In this document: positions 43,167-51,276 of the stretch, piece by piece | Layout: the number at the start of each line of letters is the position of its first letter | Numbering within the stretch: position 1 is the stretch's first letter | NCBI GenBank assembly: GCA_963822615.1 | Contig: CAWGIM010000006.1 | Location: 434,001 to 498,000, forward strand | Direction of reading: 5' to 3' | Length of the DNA: 64,000 bases | Source: Trebonia sp963822615 | GTDB lineage: Bacteria > Actinomycetota > Actinomycetes > Streptosporangiales > Streptosporangiaceae | Position numbers and translations under genes: made by a program | Notes under the pieces: model-generated | The model's input: only the letters and a program-made list of their open reading frames with translations | Told to the model about the DNA's origin: nothing | Database searches by the model: none

Positions 43167-44543
43167 TCAGGGCGCGAGCAGGGCGGTCGCCTGCTGCTGA
43201 GCCGAGCTCAGGGCGCTGGCGGCGGACTGGTTCTGGAACGCGACCGCGGACACCGCGGTCTCCAGCACCTTCTGCACCTGCCCGAAGTTGGCCCCCGGGT
43301 AGTCCGTCCAGGGCACCAGCCGGTTCAGCTGATCGATGTTGGGCTTGGTCAGCGCCGTCGCCGCGGCCGAGCCGCTGCCCAGGTCGTTGGCCAGGCTGGT
43401 GCGCAGCGGCGCGTAGCCGATCTGGGTGGTGATCATCCGGTAAGCGGAGTCGCTGGTCAGGTACTGGATCAGCTCCCACGAGGCCTGCTGCTTGACCGGG
43501 TCCTTGGACAGGATGGACAGGGCCGACCCGGAGTTGGTGGGCACGCTCGGCTTCGAGCCGAACGAGGGCAGGACGGTGTCCTTCAGGTCGATCTTGCCCT
43601 TGTCGTACAGCGCGGACTCGGCCGCGCTGGACGTCAGCACCATCGCGAGCTTGCCGGAGAGGAATTCCTGCACGGTCTGCGGGGTGGTGAGGTTGACCAT
43701 CGCACCGGACGTGCCGAGCGACCCAAGCTCGGCCACGGCCGCCTCGTTAGCCGGGTTGGTCCAGTTCAGCGACTTGCCGTCGCTGCCGAGGATCGAGCCG
43801 CCGTTGGACAGCATCACCGCCTGGGTGCACCAGTCGACGTTGCTTGACGACTCGCCCGCGGCACAGCTCGACAACCCGTCGGCCCCGGTGGCCTTCTTGA
43901 TCGCGAGCGCGTCCGCCTTCACCTGGTCCCAGGTGGCCGGCGGCTTGCCCGGGTCCAGGCCGGCCTTGGTGAACAGGGCCGCGTTGTAGAACAGGATGGG
44001 GGTGGACAGCACCCACGGGATCGCGTACTGATCACCGTTGACCTTGCCCAGGTTCTGGATCGACGCGGGGTACGGGTTCGGCCCGCCCCACTCCTTGGTG
44101 ATCGCCGCCGCGCCCGCCAGCTTGGTCAGGTTCTGCGCCCCGAGGCCGCCGGTGGCCAGGTAGCGCAGCATGTCAAGGCCGGTCTGCACGACATCGGGGG
44201 GGCTGCCCGCCGCCTCGTCCCGCTGCACCACGGCGGTGGTCGCGGCGCCGGTCGTGGCCGCGGTGGGCTGGACGGTGACCGAGATGTTGGGGTGGGCGGC
44301 CTCGAAGCCGGAGATCAGCTCGCTGAGCGTGCTCTTAGCCGACGGGCTGATCAACGGGAGGTAGCTGACCATCGTCAGCGAGACCTTCTGGTTGGACGGG
44401 ATCGCGCTGGTGGCGGCGGCCGCCGAAGACTGGCCGGAGCTCGCCGAAGAGCAGCCCGCGGCGAGCGCGCAGGCGCTAACTGCCAGCACGGCAGCGGCGA
44501 GCCGCCACCGGCTGGAGCTGTTCAGCAGTTTCATATTCCGCAT
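43167..44543 (-). CDS. Sugar ABC transporter substrate-binding lipoprotein
   Basis: A 458-residue extracellular lipoprotein. Signal peptide RWRLAAAVLAVSACALAAGC with lipobox LAAGC; Ser/Ala linker; then the family 1 binding-protein fold (SLTMVSYLPLISPSAKSTLS, then FEAAHPNISVTV, then EYS-like WVLSTPILFYNAALF). It resembles UgpB/MalE-type proteins. The start may be ATG 44543 or the fourth-codon ATG 44534. First gene of the operon, divergent from an RpiR regulator. The sugar cannot be named. Confidence 0.9.
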   Translation of the reverse strand: MRNMKLLNSSSRWRLAAAVLAVSACALAAGCSSASSGQSSAAAATSAIPSNQKVSLTMVSYLPLISPSAKSTLSELISGFEAAHPNISVTVQPTAATTGAATTAVVQRDEAAGSPPDVVQTGLDMLRYLATGGLGAQNLTKLAGAAAITKEWGGPNPYPASIQNLGKVNGDQYAIPWVLSTPILFYNAALFTKAGLDPGKPPATWDQVKADALAIKKATGADGLSSCAAGESSSNVDWCTQAVMLSNGGSILGSDGKSLNWTNPANEAAVAELGSLGTSGAMVNLTTPQTVQEFLSGKLAMVLTSSAAESALYDKGKIDLKDTVLPSFGSKPSVPTNSGSALSILSKDPVKQQASWELIQYLTSDSAYRMITTQIGYAPLRTSLANDLGSGSAAATALTKPNIDQLNRLVPWTDYPGANFGQVQKVLETAVSAVAFQNQSAASALSSAQQQATALLAP

Positions 44544-44563
44544 ATTTCCAAACGTAGGAAATA
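44543..44563. promoter_or_regulatory. Perfect 7-7-7 inverted repeat, candidate RpiR operator
   Basis: Arms TATTTCC and GGAAATA are separated by 7 nt. The repeat overlaps the start region of the binding-protein gene and lies ~46 bp before the RpiR start. RpiR-family regulators bind inverted repeats of this size near their own genes. Binding here would block translation initiation or transcription of the transporter operon. Confidence 0.55.
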
Positions 44564-44609
44564 GCGCCTACGATGTACATTGAAGCACTTCGTAACATGA
44601 CGTGAACAC

Positions 44610-45476
44610 TTGGAGCGAACGGTCGAACCGCCAGCAAACCGGATGCAGGCCTACATCCGGGCACTCATCCCCTCCCTGATCCCGAGCGAGGCGACGGTCG
44701 CCCGTGCCCTGCTCGAGCACGCCGACGACATCGCCTCCTGGTCGGCCGGACGGCTGGCGGCGGCCACCGGGACCTCGCCCGCCACCGTCATCCGGGCGTG
44801 CCAGAGCCTGGGCTACACCGGCCTGAACCAGTTGCGCGACGCCATGACCAAGGCCCGCAGCGACGGGGGCGGGGCCGGCCAGCGGGACGACGTGGGGTCA
44901 GCGCTCGACCGGATCGTGGCCGCGGGGGTCGAGCAGCTGCAGGCGATGGCCTCGATCCTGGACCGGGCCGAGTTCGCGCGGGCGGTCACCGCGCTGGCCG
45001 ACGCGCGCCGGGTGCTGATGGTGACCATGAGCGACCTGGCCATGCTCGGCCAGTACGCGGTGTTCCACTTCGCGCTGGTCGGCCGGTCGGCCGAGGCGCC
45101 GGCGGACCCCATCACCATGCACGCGCTGGCGGGCATGCTCGGGCCCGGCGACGTGTGCTTCGCGGTCGGGCACACCGGGACCAACGGCCTCACCATCCGG
45201 ATCTGCCAGGCCGCCGCGGGCGCGGGCGCCACCGTGATCGCGGTGACCTCGTTCGCCCGGGGCGCGCTGGCCGAGCTGGCCGACATCCACCTCGCCGTCG
45301 GCACCCCGCACCCGGAGGTCATGGCCGACTCGACCACCCGGATCCGGGTGGGCCAGATGCTGCTGATCGACGCGCTGCAGGACGCCCTCGCGGCCCGGCT
45401 CGGCACCGCGGCGCACACCGAGACGATGTTCCGCACGGTGTCCCAGTACACCTACATACGCCCCGACGCGGACTAG
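44610..45476 (+). CDS. RpiR-family transcriptional regulator
   Basis: A 288-residue protein: N-terminal HTH_6 domain (IPSEATVARALLEHADDIAS, then TGTSPATVIRACQSLGYTG) and a C-terminal SIS sugar-phosphate-binding domain (RVLMVTMSDLAMLG, then GDVCFAVGHTGTNGLTIRI, then ATVIAVTSFARGALAELADI). The start is TTG 44610 or possibly ATG 44643. It is divergent from the sugar ABC operon and almost certainly regulates it, with a sugar phosphate as likely signal. Confidence 0.9.
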   Translation: MERTVEPPANRMQAYIRALIPSLIPSEATVARALLEHADDIASWSAGRLAAATGTSPATVIRACQSLGYTGLNQLRDAMTKARSDGGGAGQRDDVGSALDRIVAAGVEQLQAMASILDRAEFARAVTALADARRVLMVTMSDLAMLGQYAVFHFALVGRSAEAPADPITMHALAGMLGPGDVCFAVGHTGTNGLTIRICQAAAGAGATVIAVTSFARGALAELADIHLAVGTPHPEVMADSTTRIRVGQMLLIDALQDALAARLGTAAHTETMFRTVSQYTYIRPDAD

Positions 45477-45480
45477 CCGG

Positions 45481-45532
45481 CGGGTGCGGCCGCAGTCAGC
45501 CGCACCCGTTCGGATGAATCCTCGGTTTTTTT
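45481..45532 (+). terminator. Rho-independent terminator after RpiR gene
   Basis: 10-bp stem CGGGTGCGGC / GCCGCACCCG with an 8-nt loop, followed 16 nt later by a run of seven T. The minus-strand sequence of this hairpin contains one copy of the dispersed CCGAACGGGTGCGGCTGACT motif. Confidence 0.75.
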
Positions 45533-45533
45533 A

Positions 45534-46049
45534 CTACGCCTGCGGCTGGGGCTCCGGCTGGCGCCAGAAGGTGGCGAGCTGCCCGGCCGCCCCGGCCAGG
45601 CCGACCCCGGCCGCGATCGCCGCGCCCGCGTGGCCGGAGAGCTTCTCGTCCAGCCCGAGCGCGCCGTCAACGCTGAACCGGCCGCCGCCGAGGGCGCCGA
45701 TCGCGACCGAGGCGACGCTGAGGGCGGCGACGTACTCCCAGCCTTCCTTGGTGATGAAGAAGCCGTTGGGGACGTGGACCGACCGCGCCGCGACCGCCAG
45801 CGTCCCGACCACCGCGGCCGCGCTGAGCGGGGTCGCCGCCCCGGCGATCAGGGCCGCGCCGGCGCCGATCTCCACCGCCGCGCTCAGCCGCGCCTGCAGC
45901 TTCGGCTTACGGAAGCCGATCGACTCGAACCAGCCCGCCGTCCCGTCCAGCGTCCGCGCGTGCTTGACGCCGTGGGCGATCATCGTCGCGCCGACGCTGG
46001 CCCGCAGCAGGACCCCGGCCAGTTCGTGTCCCGGCGACCGTGATGCCAT
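45534..46049 (-). CDS. DoxX-family membrane protein
   Basis: A 171-residue protein with four hydrophobic segments. The DoxX signature is at the N-terminus: LLRASVGATMIAHGVKHARTL, then TAGWFESIGFRKPKLQARLS, VEIGAGAALIAGAATPLSA and NGFFITKEGWEYVAALSVAS. DoxX-like proteins act in membrane redox or thiosulfate:quinone-type complexes and in stress membrane complexes; the precise role is not known here. Transcribed leftward on its own. Confidence 0.9.
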   Translation of the reverse strand: MASRSPGHELAGVLLRASVGATMIAHGVKHARTLDGTAGWFESIGFRKPKLQARLSAAVEIGAGAALIAGAATPLSAAAVVGTLAVAARSVHVPNGFFITKEGWEYVAALSVASVAIGALGGGRFSVDGALGLDEKLSGHAGAAIAAGVGLAGAAGQLATFWRQPEPQPQA

Positions 46050-46139
46050 CGGTTAGCACCTCTTATCTCTGAGTCTCGATGAAGCGTGAAAGTACCGTAT
46101 CGCCCCCGGCGGTGACCAGCCGCAGGGGCCTGTCGGCAG

Positions 46140-46853
46140 TTACTCGCCGCAGCGGCGGGTGCGGGGCCCCCTGATCGTGAGCGCGGCCAGCCCGGCCGCG
46201 AAAACCACCAGGGCGGCGATCCAGCCGCCCCGGTCCGCGGGCGGTCGCGCCGCCCAGGTGAGCGGCTCGGAATAGTTCGCGATGGCGGCGCACTGGCAGA
46301 TCCCGGCGTAGGCCAGCGGGCCGATCCAGGACAGCAGGCCGCCGACGGCCAGCGAGCACAGCAGCGCCACGCCGGTGAAGCCCAGCACGTTGCGCGCCAC
46401 GGGGAGCAGGCCGTGGACGAGGCCGATGCCAGCCTGCGGGTCATCGGCGACCGCCGCGCCCAGGGCCAGGAAGCCGATCGCCGCCCCGCCCAGCGCGAGG
46501 ATCAGGGCGGGCCGCAGGAACGGCAGCCAGCGGCCGGTCGCCCGCTCCGGCTCGCCGAACGGGCTGTGCGTGGTCACCCCGATAATCGCCGCCGCGCACG
46601 CCTCAAGCAGGCTGGGCATTTCCTCGGCCGCGTTGCCGGTGCCGTACCACCAGTGGTAATCGAGCGCCGCCGACAGGGCCAGGCCGCAGGCCAGCAGTCC
46701 GATCAGCGCGGAGGGGACGCGGCGGCTGCGCAGGTGCAGCCACAGCAGCCGGGTGACCACCGCCAGGCGCCACCCGGGGCGCGCCGCTGGTGACCGCGTT
46801 GCCGCCGCCGGGCCGGCCCCGGAACCCCCCGCGACGTCGGGCAGCGCGCTCAC
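46140..46853 (-). CDS. ABC exporter permease subunit, small
   Basis: A 237-residue membrane protein starting with GTG 46853, overlapping the preceding permease stop as GTGA. About six spans, beginning VPSALIGLLACGLALSAAL. A conserved-looking loop DYHWWYGTGNAAEEMP lies between spans 1 and 2. Last gene of the sigma-ATPase-permease operon. It probably forms part of an ABC-2-like transporter with 46850-48370 and the ATPase 48450-49220. Confidence 0.75.
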   Translation of the reverse strand: MSALPDVAGGSGAGPAAATRSPAARPGWRLAVVTRLLWLHLRSRRVPSALIGLLACGLALSAALDYHWWYGTGNAAEEMPSLLEACAAAIIGVTTHSPFGEPERATGRWLPFLRPALILALGGAAIGFLALGAAVADDPQAGIGLVHGLLPVARNVLGFTGVALLCSLAVGGLLSWIGPLAYAGICQCAAIANYSEPLTWAARPPADRGGWIAALVVFAAGLAALTIRGPRTRRCGE

Positions 46854-48370
46854 GGGACCTGCGCCAGGGTGATCGTGCCGGCCTTGAGCGCGGTCAGGTT
46901 CGCGGCCAGCCAGGCGTGCCTGGCCGCGGCGGGCAGCGCCGCGAACCGGGCGGCGACGGCCATCACCTGGGCCTGCTGGGCCGGGGTGGACTGGCCGGCC
47001 TGCGCGGGCCCGTTCAGGGACTCGGGCACCGGGTAGGCCGGCGTGCCGAGCAGCTTCAGGAGGCCGTACACGACCGCCTGCTGGGCCGGGCGGCCGAGGG
47101 CCCAGCCCCGGGTGCCGTCCGGCAGGGTGACCACCTGGCCGGTGCCGATGATGATCGCGCGGGTGAGGTCCTGCCGGAGGTCGGTCTCGATCAGGGCCGG
47201 GTCCGACGACCAGCCGACCGCGCCGGACAGGGCGAACTTGTAGGTACGGCCGTCGAGCTGGGCGCTGCCCGGCATCCCCTGCGCCCACTGCGGGACCGCG
47301 GCGGCCGAGACCTGGCTAGCCTGGTCGGGCAGGCCAGGAAGGCCGGACAGCTCGCCGAGGACCTGGTTAAACGCCATCGTGACGGCCGGCAGGTAATCCC
47401 GGTAGGCCGGGTGCAGGCACACGGTGAGGGCGGACTGGCCGTGGCCGGCCGAGCACACCGGGGTATACGGGATCGGCTGACTGCCCGCCAGCGCGTTGTC
47501 GATCAGCGGGATCTGCAGGGTGGCGGTCCCGTCGGCCACGTTGGCCGTCCCGGCCAGCACGCAGGCCGCCGCCACCAGGGCCGCGCCGGCCGCGACGGCC
47601 GACCCGGCGACCGCCCGCAGCCGCGCGCCGCCCGCGGCCACCGCCGACCGGCCGCCCCGCCAGCCCGCGCCGCCGGCCCGGGCGGACAGGCCGAGCACGC
47701 CGAGCGCGGCCAGCACCACCCCGGCCAGGAACGCGCCCTGGACGACCGGGACGCCGACCGACACCGGGGCGAACAAGCCCCAGTCGTCCCCCGGCACGCC
47801 GCCGTCCGGTGACAGCACGCCGATCAGGCCGGCGGCGCCGCCGGTGTCCCCGACCGCCTGCCGGAACGCGTACAGCGTGATGATCATCAGGGCGACCGCG
47901 ACGATGGGGGCGGTGAACCGGCCGGGGAACAGCGCGCCCAGGGTGAACGCGACCGCGCAGACCGCGCACAGCCCGAGTACGCCGACGATGACCGGCGCGA
48001 CGGGCGGGCCGCCCCAGGTGGCCTGCTGCGAGGTGCGCAGGTAAATCGCGATCACCCCGGCCAGGAACGCCGCCACCACCCAGCACGCGGTGCCCGCGAG
48101 CGAGCACAGCTGCCGGGTCCAGGCCGGGCGGGCGGTGGTCCCCAGCAGGTCGCCGACGTTGCGGCGGCCCTCCCGCGACCCGGCCCAGGCCGAGAAGCCG
48201 GCCGTGAAGACCACCATGTTCGGCCAGAACTTGTTCAGCACCACGGTGGAGCGCAGCGGCCACAGCGCGGGATAGCCGGCCGCGGTCCGGTACGGGTCGT
48301 AGATGAACAGGACGACGAGCAGCGGCAGGCACCAGACGAAGGCGCTGTGCCGGACCTCGAGGCGCAGCAT
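46850..48370 (-). CDS. ABC exporter permease with extracytoplasmic domain
   Basis: A 506-residue protein from ATG 48370 (MLRLEVRHSAFVWCLPLLVV). About eight spans lie in the first 300 residues; the last ~200 residues form an extracytoplasmic domain (LTVCLHPAYRDYLPAVTMAF) of the kind seen in actinobacterial ABC-2 permeases. The ATPase stop overlaps a GTG at 48453 that opens a different frame with a plausible Ala/Pro leader. A one-base shift near 48390 would join that leader to this body, so the annotated start may not be the natural one. Confidence 0.7.
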   Translation of the reverse strand: MLRLEVRHSAFVWCLPLLVVLFIYDPYRTAAGYPALWPLRSTVVLNKFWPNMVVFTAGFSAWAGSREGRRNVGDLLGTTARPAWTRQLCSLAGTACWVVAAFLAGVIAIYLRTSQQATWGGPPVAPVIVGVLGLCAVCAVAFTLGALFPGRFTAPIVAVALMIITLYAFRQAVGDTGGAAGLIGVLSPDGGVPGDDWGLFAPVSVGVPVVQGAFLAGVVLAALGVLGLSARAGGAGWRGGRSAVAAGGARLRAVAGSAVAAGAALVAAACVLAGTANVADGTATLQIPLIDNALAGSQPIPYTPVCSAGHGQSALTVCLHPAYRDYLPAVTMAFNQVLGELSGLPGLPDQASQVSAAAVPQWAQGMPGSAQLDGRTYKFALSGAVGWSSDPALIETDLRQDLTRAIIIGTGQVVTLPDGTRGWALGRPAQQAVVYGLLKLLGTPAYPVPESLNGPAQAGQSTPAQQAQVMAVAARFAALPAAARHAWLAANLTALKAGTITLAQVP

Positions 48371-48449
48371 CCGGGCGGCCTGCCGCCACCGGCCGGGCCG
48401 GCCGGCGCCGGCGACGGCGCGGGCGCGGCTTCGGAGACGGTCGCGGCGG

Positions 48450-49220
48450 TCACGCCGCCACCCCGTCTCCGCGGGCAGCCGCGCGGGTGGCCTGCAGGAC
48501 GGCGCTGTAGCCGCGCTCCAGCGGGGCGTCGCCGATCCCGTGCCCCTCGCCCCGGGCAACCAGCTCGTCCGGGGTGCCGCGGAAGACGACGTGCCCGCTG
48601 TCCATCAGGGCGACCTCGGAGCAGGCCGCGCCCACGTCCTCGACCAGGTGGGTGGACACGATCACGGTCGAGGTCTCGCCGAGCGAGCGCAGCAGCGCGC
48701 GGAAGCCGACCCGCTGCTCGGGGTCGAGCCCGGCCGTCGGCTCGTCCAGCAGCAGCAGGTCCGGGTCGTTGACGATGGCCTGCGCGATGCCGACCCGGCG
48801 GAGCATGCCGCCGGACAGCGTGCGCAGCCTGGACCTGGCCTTGGCGCCCAGGTCAACGCGCTCAACCGCCGCCGCGACGGCCCCCGGCAGCCGAGCCTGC
48901 GGCACCTCCTTGAGCAGCGCGAAGTACTCGATGAACTCCACCACGGTGAACGCCGGGTAGTAGCCGAGGGTCTGCGGCAGGTAGCCGAGGCGACGGCGGA
49001 TGTCACGACGGTCGGCGGTGCGGCCCGGGTCCCGCTCCAGCAAGCGGATCTCGCCCGAAGACGGCGGCAGCACGGTCGCCAGCATGCGCAGCAGGGAGGT
49101 CTTGCCGGCCCCGTTGGGGCCGAGCAGGCCGAGCACGCCCGGCCCGGCGTCGAGGCTGACCGAGTCGACGGCCTTGTGGTGGCCGAACAGCCGGCTCACG
49201 CTCGTCAGTTCTACATTCAC
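48450..49220 (-). CDS. ABC exporter ATPase
   Basis: A 256-residue ATPase starting with GTG 49220 behind GAGGAG, overlapping the previous stop. Walker A GPNGAGKTS, signature LSGGMLRRV, Walker B LLLLDEPTAGLD and H-loop STHLVEDV. It belongs to the ABC-2/CcmA-like (DrrA) exporter group. The C-terminal stretch GHVVFRGTPDELVARGEGHG is typical. It lies in an operon with two permeases, a membrane protein and an ECF sigma factor. Confidence 0.92.
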   Translation of the reverse strand: MNVELTSVSRLFGHHKAVDSVSLDAGPGVLGLLGPNGAGKTSLLRMLATVLPPSSGEIRLLERDPGRTADRRDIRRRLGYLPQTLGYYPAFTVVEFIEYFALLKEVPQARLPGAVAAAVERVDLGAKARSRLRTLSGGMLRRVGIAQAIVNDPDLLLLDEPTAGLDPEQRVGFRALLRSLGETSTVIVSTHLVEDVGAACSEVALMDSGHVVFRGTPDELVARGEGHGIGDAPLERGYSAVLQATRAAARGDGVAA

Positions 49221-49972
49221 TGCATTCTCCTCGGGACATGACTCGCGTACACGACAACGGCCGTGGCGCAGGCGGCGACGGCCAGGTAGGGCAGGTAGGT
49301 AGCGCTGTCGGTGACGGCGGCGGTGAACGCGCCGCTTGCGGCCCGGCTGGCGAGCACGGTGCCCGCCCAGGCCAGTACTCCGGTGAGGGCGCCGGCGCTG
49401 GCCGAGCGGGTGACGACGGCGACCGCGAGGGTGAGGGCGCAGACCGCGGTCATCGGAATCAGCCAGGCGAAGGTGACGGCGGTGGCCGCCGCCGCCGTGT
49501 GGTACCCGCCGACGCCGTGCAGGCCGCGCGCGGTCGCCCAGTAGGTGACGCCGCTGGCCACCAGGCCCAGCCCCGCGTTGACCGCGAACACCGCGACCGC
49601 GCGGACCAGCAGCACCATCCGGTCGCTGACGGCCATGCTTGAGGCCAGTTCCCAGGCCGGGTCGATGCCGGGCCCGTAGGCGTAGGCGATGCCGACCGCG
49701 GCCAGCCCGGGGGCCAGCAGCCAGGCCGCTGGCTCGCCGCCGACCAGGTTGACCAGCCCGCCGACGCCGAAGACGACCGCGGTCGAGATCAGCCACGGCA
49801 GCAGCAGCGAGGGCGTGGTCAGCAGGGCCCGAGCCAGGCCGGGCGAGCGCAGCAGCCGGGCCGCGAGGCGCTCGACCGGGCCGGGGTGCCTGCGCCAGAC
49901 CTCGGCCGCGACGCTGGTCCAGACCCGGCCCAGGTCGACGCCGCTCACCTGGTGGCCAGAGTCATCGTTCAT
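49217..49972 (-). CDS. Membrane protein coupled to sigma factor gene
   Basis: A 251-residue protein with a cytoplasmic N-terminal ~60 residues (VWTSVAAEVWRRHPGPVERL) and six hydrophobic segments. It begins inside the sigma-factor stop (ATGA) and ends overlapping the ATPase start. The gene position right after an ECF sigma factor is where anti-sigma factors usually lie. The short N-terminal helical part lacks the zinc HxxxCxxC motif, so a role as anti-sigma or as a transporter subunit remains open. Confidence 0.75.
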   Translation of the reverse strand: MNDDSGHQVSGVDLGRVWTSVAAEVWRRHPGPVERLAARLLRSPGLARALLTTPSLLLPWLISTAVVFGVGGLVNLVGGEPAAWLLAPGLAAVGIAYAYGPGIDPAWELASSMAVSDRMVLLVRAVAVFAVNAGLGLVASGVTYWATARGLHGVGGYHTAAAATAVTFAWLIPMTAVCALTLAVAVVTRSASAGALTGVLAWAGTVLASRAASGAFTAAVTDSATYLPYLAVAACATAVVVYASHVPRRMQ

Positions 49973-50514
49973 CCGAGTCCCCCTCCAAGGGCGGCCCGCA
50001 GCAGGCGGCGGGCACGGTGCGCGCGGCTTTTCACCGTGCCCTCGGGGACGCCGGTCAGCCGCGCCACCTCAGCCACCGGCCGGTCCTCGACGTACATGAG
50101 CTGCCACACCACGCGGTCGGCCGGGCTGAGCGTGCCGACCGCCGACGCGAGCTCGGCTGAGGCGTTGACGAGCTGGGCGGGATCGCCGGGGAAGCCCGGG
50201 CCGGGCAGCCCGGCGACGGCGGGCTCGAGCAGGCCGGGCAGGGCCGCGGTCACCGGTCCCCTCCTGCGCAGCAGCAGCGCGGCCTGGCGGCGGGCGATCC
50301 CCCACAGCCAGCCGCCCGCCTTCTCCTGCGGGCGGTAGGACCCGGCGCCCTTCCAGGCGGCGAGGAAGGTCTCCTGCAGCACGTCCTCGACGTCGGACGG
50401 CGGCAGCACCGCGCGCAGCCGGGTCGCCAGCATCGGCGCGTGCCGGGTGAACAGCTCGCGCAGGGCCGTGTCGTCACCGCCCGCCAGGCGCGTGATCAGC
50501 TCGTCGTCGTCCAT
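49969..50514 (-). CDS. ECF-type RNA polymerase sigma factor
   Basis: A 181-residue protein starting MDDDELITRLAGGDDTALRE at ATG 50514. Region 2: FTRHAPMLATRLRAVLPPSD, then VEDVLQETFLAAWKG. Region 4: SPADRVVWQLMYVEDRPVAE, then VARLTGVPEGTVKSRAHRARRLL. The size and lack of a C-terminal SnoaL domain fit a simple SigE/SigM-like ECF factor. First gene of a five-gene operon with an ABC exporter, suggesting envelope or antibiotic stress control. Confidence 0.9.
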   Translation of the reverse strand: MDDDELITRLAGGDDTALRELFTRHAPMLATRLRAVLPPSDVEDVLQETFLAAWKGAGSYRPQEKAGGWLWGIARRQAALLLRRRGPVTAALPGLLEPAVAGLPGPGFPGDPAQLVNASAELASAVGTLSPADRVVWQLMYVEDRPVAEVARLTGVPEGTVKSRAHRARRLLRAALGGGLG

Positions 50515-50589
50515 CGCGTCTCTATTGCACACCGCGGCGGAAAGGTTCGCGGAGGCCGCGATTTCTTCGCGCAGGACCACGTGTCCTTT

Positions 50590-50665
50590 TGGTGGGCGGT
50601 ACTGGTTTCGAACCAGTGACCTTCCGGGTGTAAACCGGACGCTCTAACCGCTGAGCTAACCGCCC
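50590..50665 (-). tRNA. tRNA-Val (anticodon TAC)
   Basis: Complete cloverleaf on the minus strand. Acceptor GGGCGGT pairs with ACCGCCC; D-arm TAGCTCAGCGG; anticodon arm TCCGG-TTTACAC-CCGGA with anticodon TAC; T-arm ACTGG-TTCGAAA-CCAGT. The CCA end is encoded. All stems are perfect. Confidence 0.95.
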
Positions 50666-50717
50666 TCTTGCGCGCTCGGCACGGGCCTCCGCGGTCCGCG
50701 GGCGCACAGAATCGTTG

Positions 50718-51245
50718 CTAGGTTACCGGCTTCGCGCCGTCGGTGGTACGGCCCAGCTCGGCCAGGGCGTCGCCGGATAGTCGCTGGACGGTCCACTCGT
50801 CCATGCCGGCCGCGCCGATCGAGCGGTAGAAGCGGATGGCGGGCTCGTTCCAGTCGAGGACCGACCACTCGAGCCGGCGGTAGCCGCGCTCCGCGCACAG
50901 CCGGGCGAGGGCGGCCAGCAGGGCGCGGCCGTAGCCGTGGCGCCGCTCGGCCGGGCGGATGAACAGGTCTTCCAGGTAGATGCCGTTGCGGCCGGTCCAG
51001 GTGGAGTAGTTCAGGAACCAGAGCGCGATGCCGACGACCTCGTCCTGTTTCTCGATCACGTGCGCGAACACGGTGGGCGACCGGCCGAACAGCGCCTGGT
51101 CAAGGTCATCGGCGGTGTTCTGCACCGCGTCGGGCTCTTTCTCGTACTCCGCCAGGGCGCGGATGCAGTCAAGGATGCCGTTCGCGTCGCCCGGGCGGGC
51201 CGGGCGCAGCACCGCTCCCCCGGCCAGTGTCGTCTGCTCGTCCAC
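50718..51245 (-). CDS. GNAT acetyltransferase (diamine N-acetyltransferase-like)
   Basis: A 175-residue protein starting with GTG 51245. Fold elements: VLRPARPGDANGILDCIRAL, IALWFLNYSTWTGRNGIYLE, DLFIRPAERRHGYGRALLAA (acetyl-CoA pyrophosphate loop R-x-x-G-x-G/A) and RRLEWSVLDWNEPAIRFYRS. The YSTWTGRNGIYLEDLFV-like block is typical of spermidine/spermine (SSAT-type) acetyltransferases. Function: N-acetylation of a polyamine or amino acid; the substrate is inferred. Confidence 0.88.
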   Translation of the reverse strand: MDEQTTLAGGAVLRPARPGDANGILDCIRALAEYEKEPDAVQNTADDLDQALFGRSPTVFAHVIEKQDEVVGIALWFLNYSTWTGRNGIYLEDLFIRPAERRHGYGRALLAALARLCAERGYRRLEWSVLDWNEPAIRFYRSIGAAGMDEWTVQRLSGDALAELGRTTDGAKPVT

Positions 51246-51276
51246 CGGCCCGATCCTACGCGGGTAAACTGCCAGC

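Noticed and set aside
50447..50647. Small plus-strand ORF over the tRNA
   Set aside because: Its sequence (RYWFRTSDLP) is the translation of a tRNA gene, a common annotation artefact.
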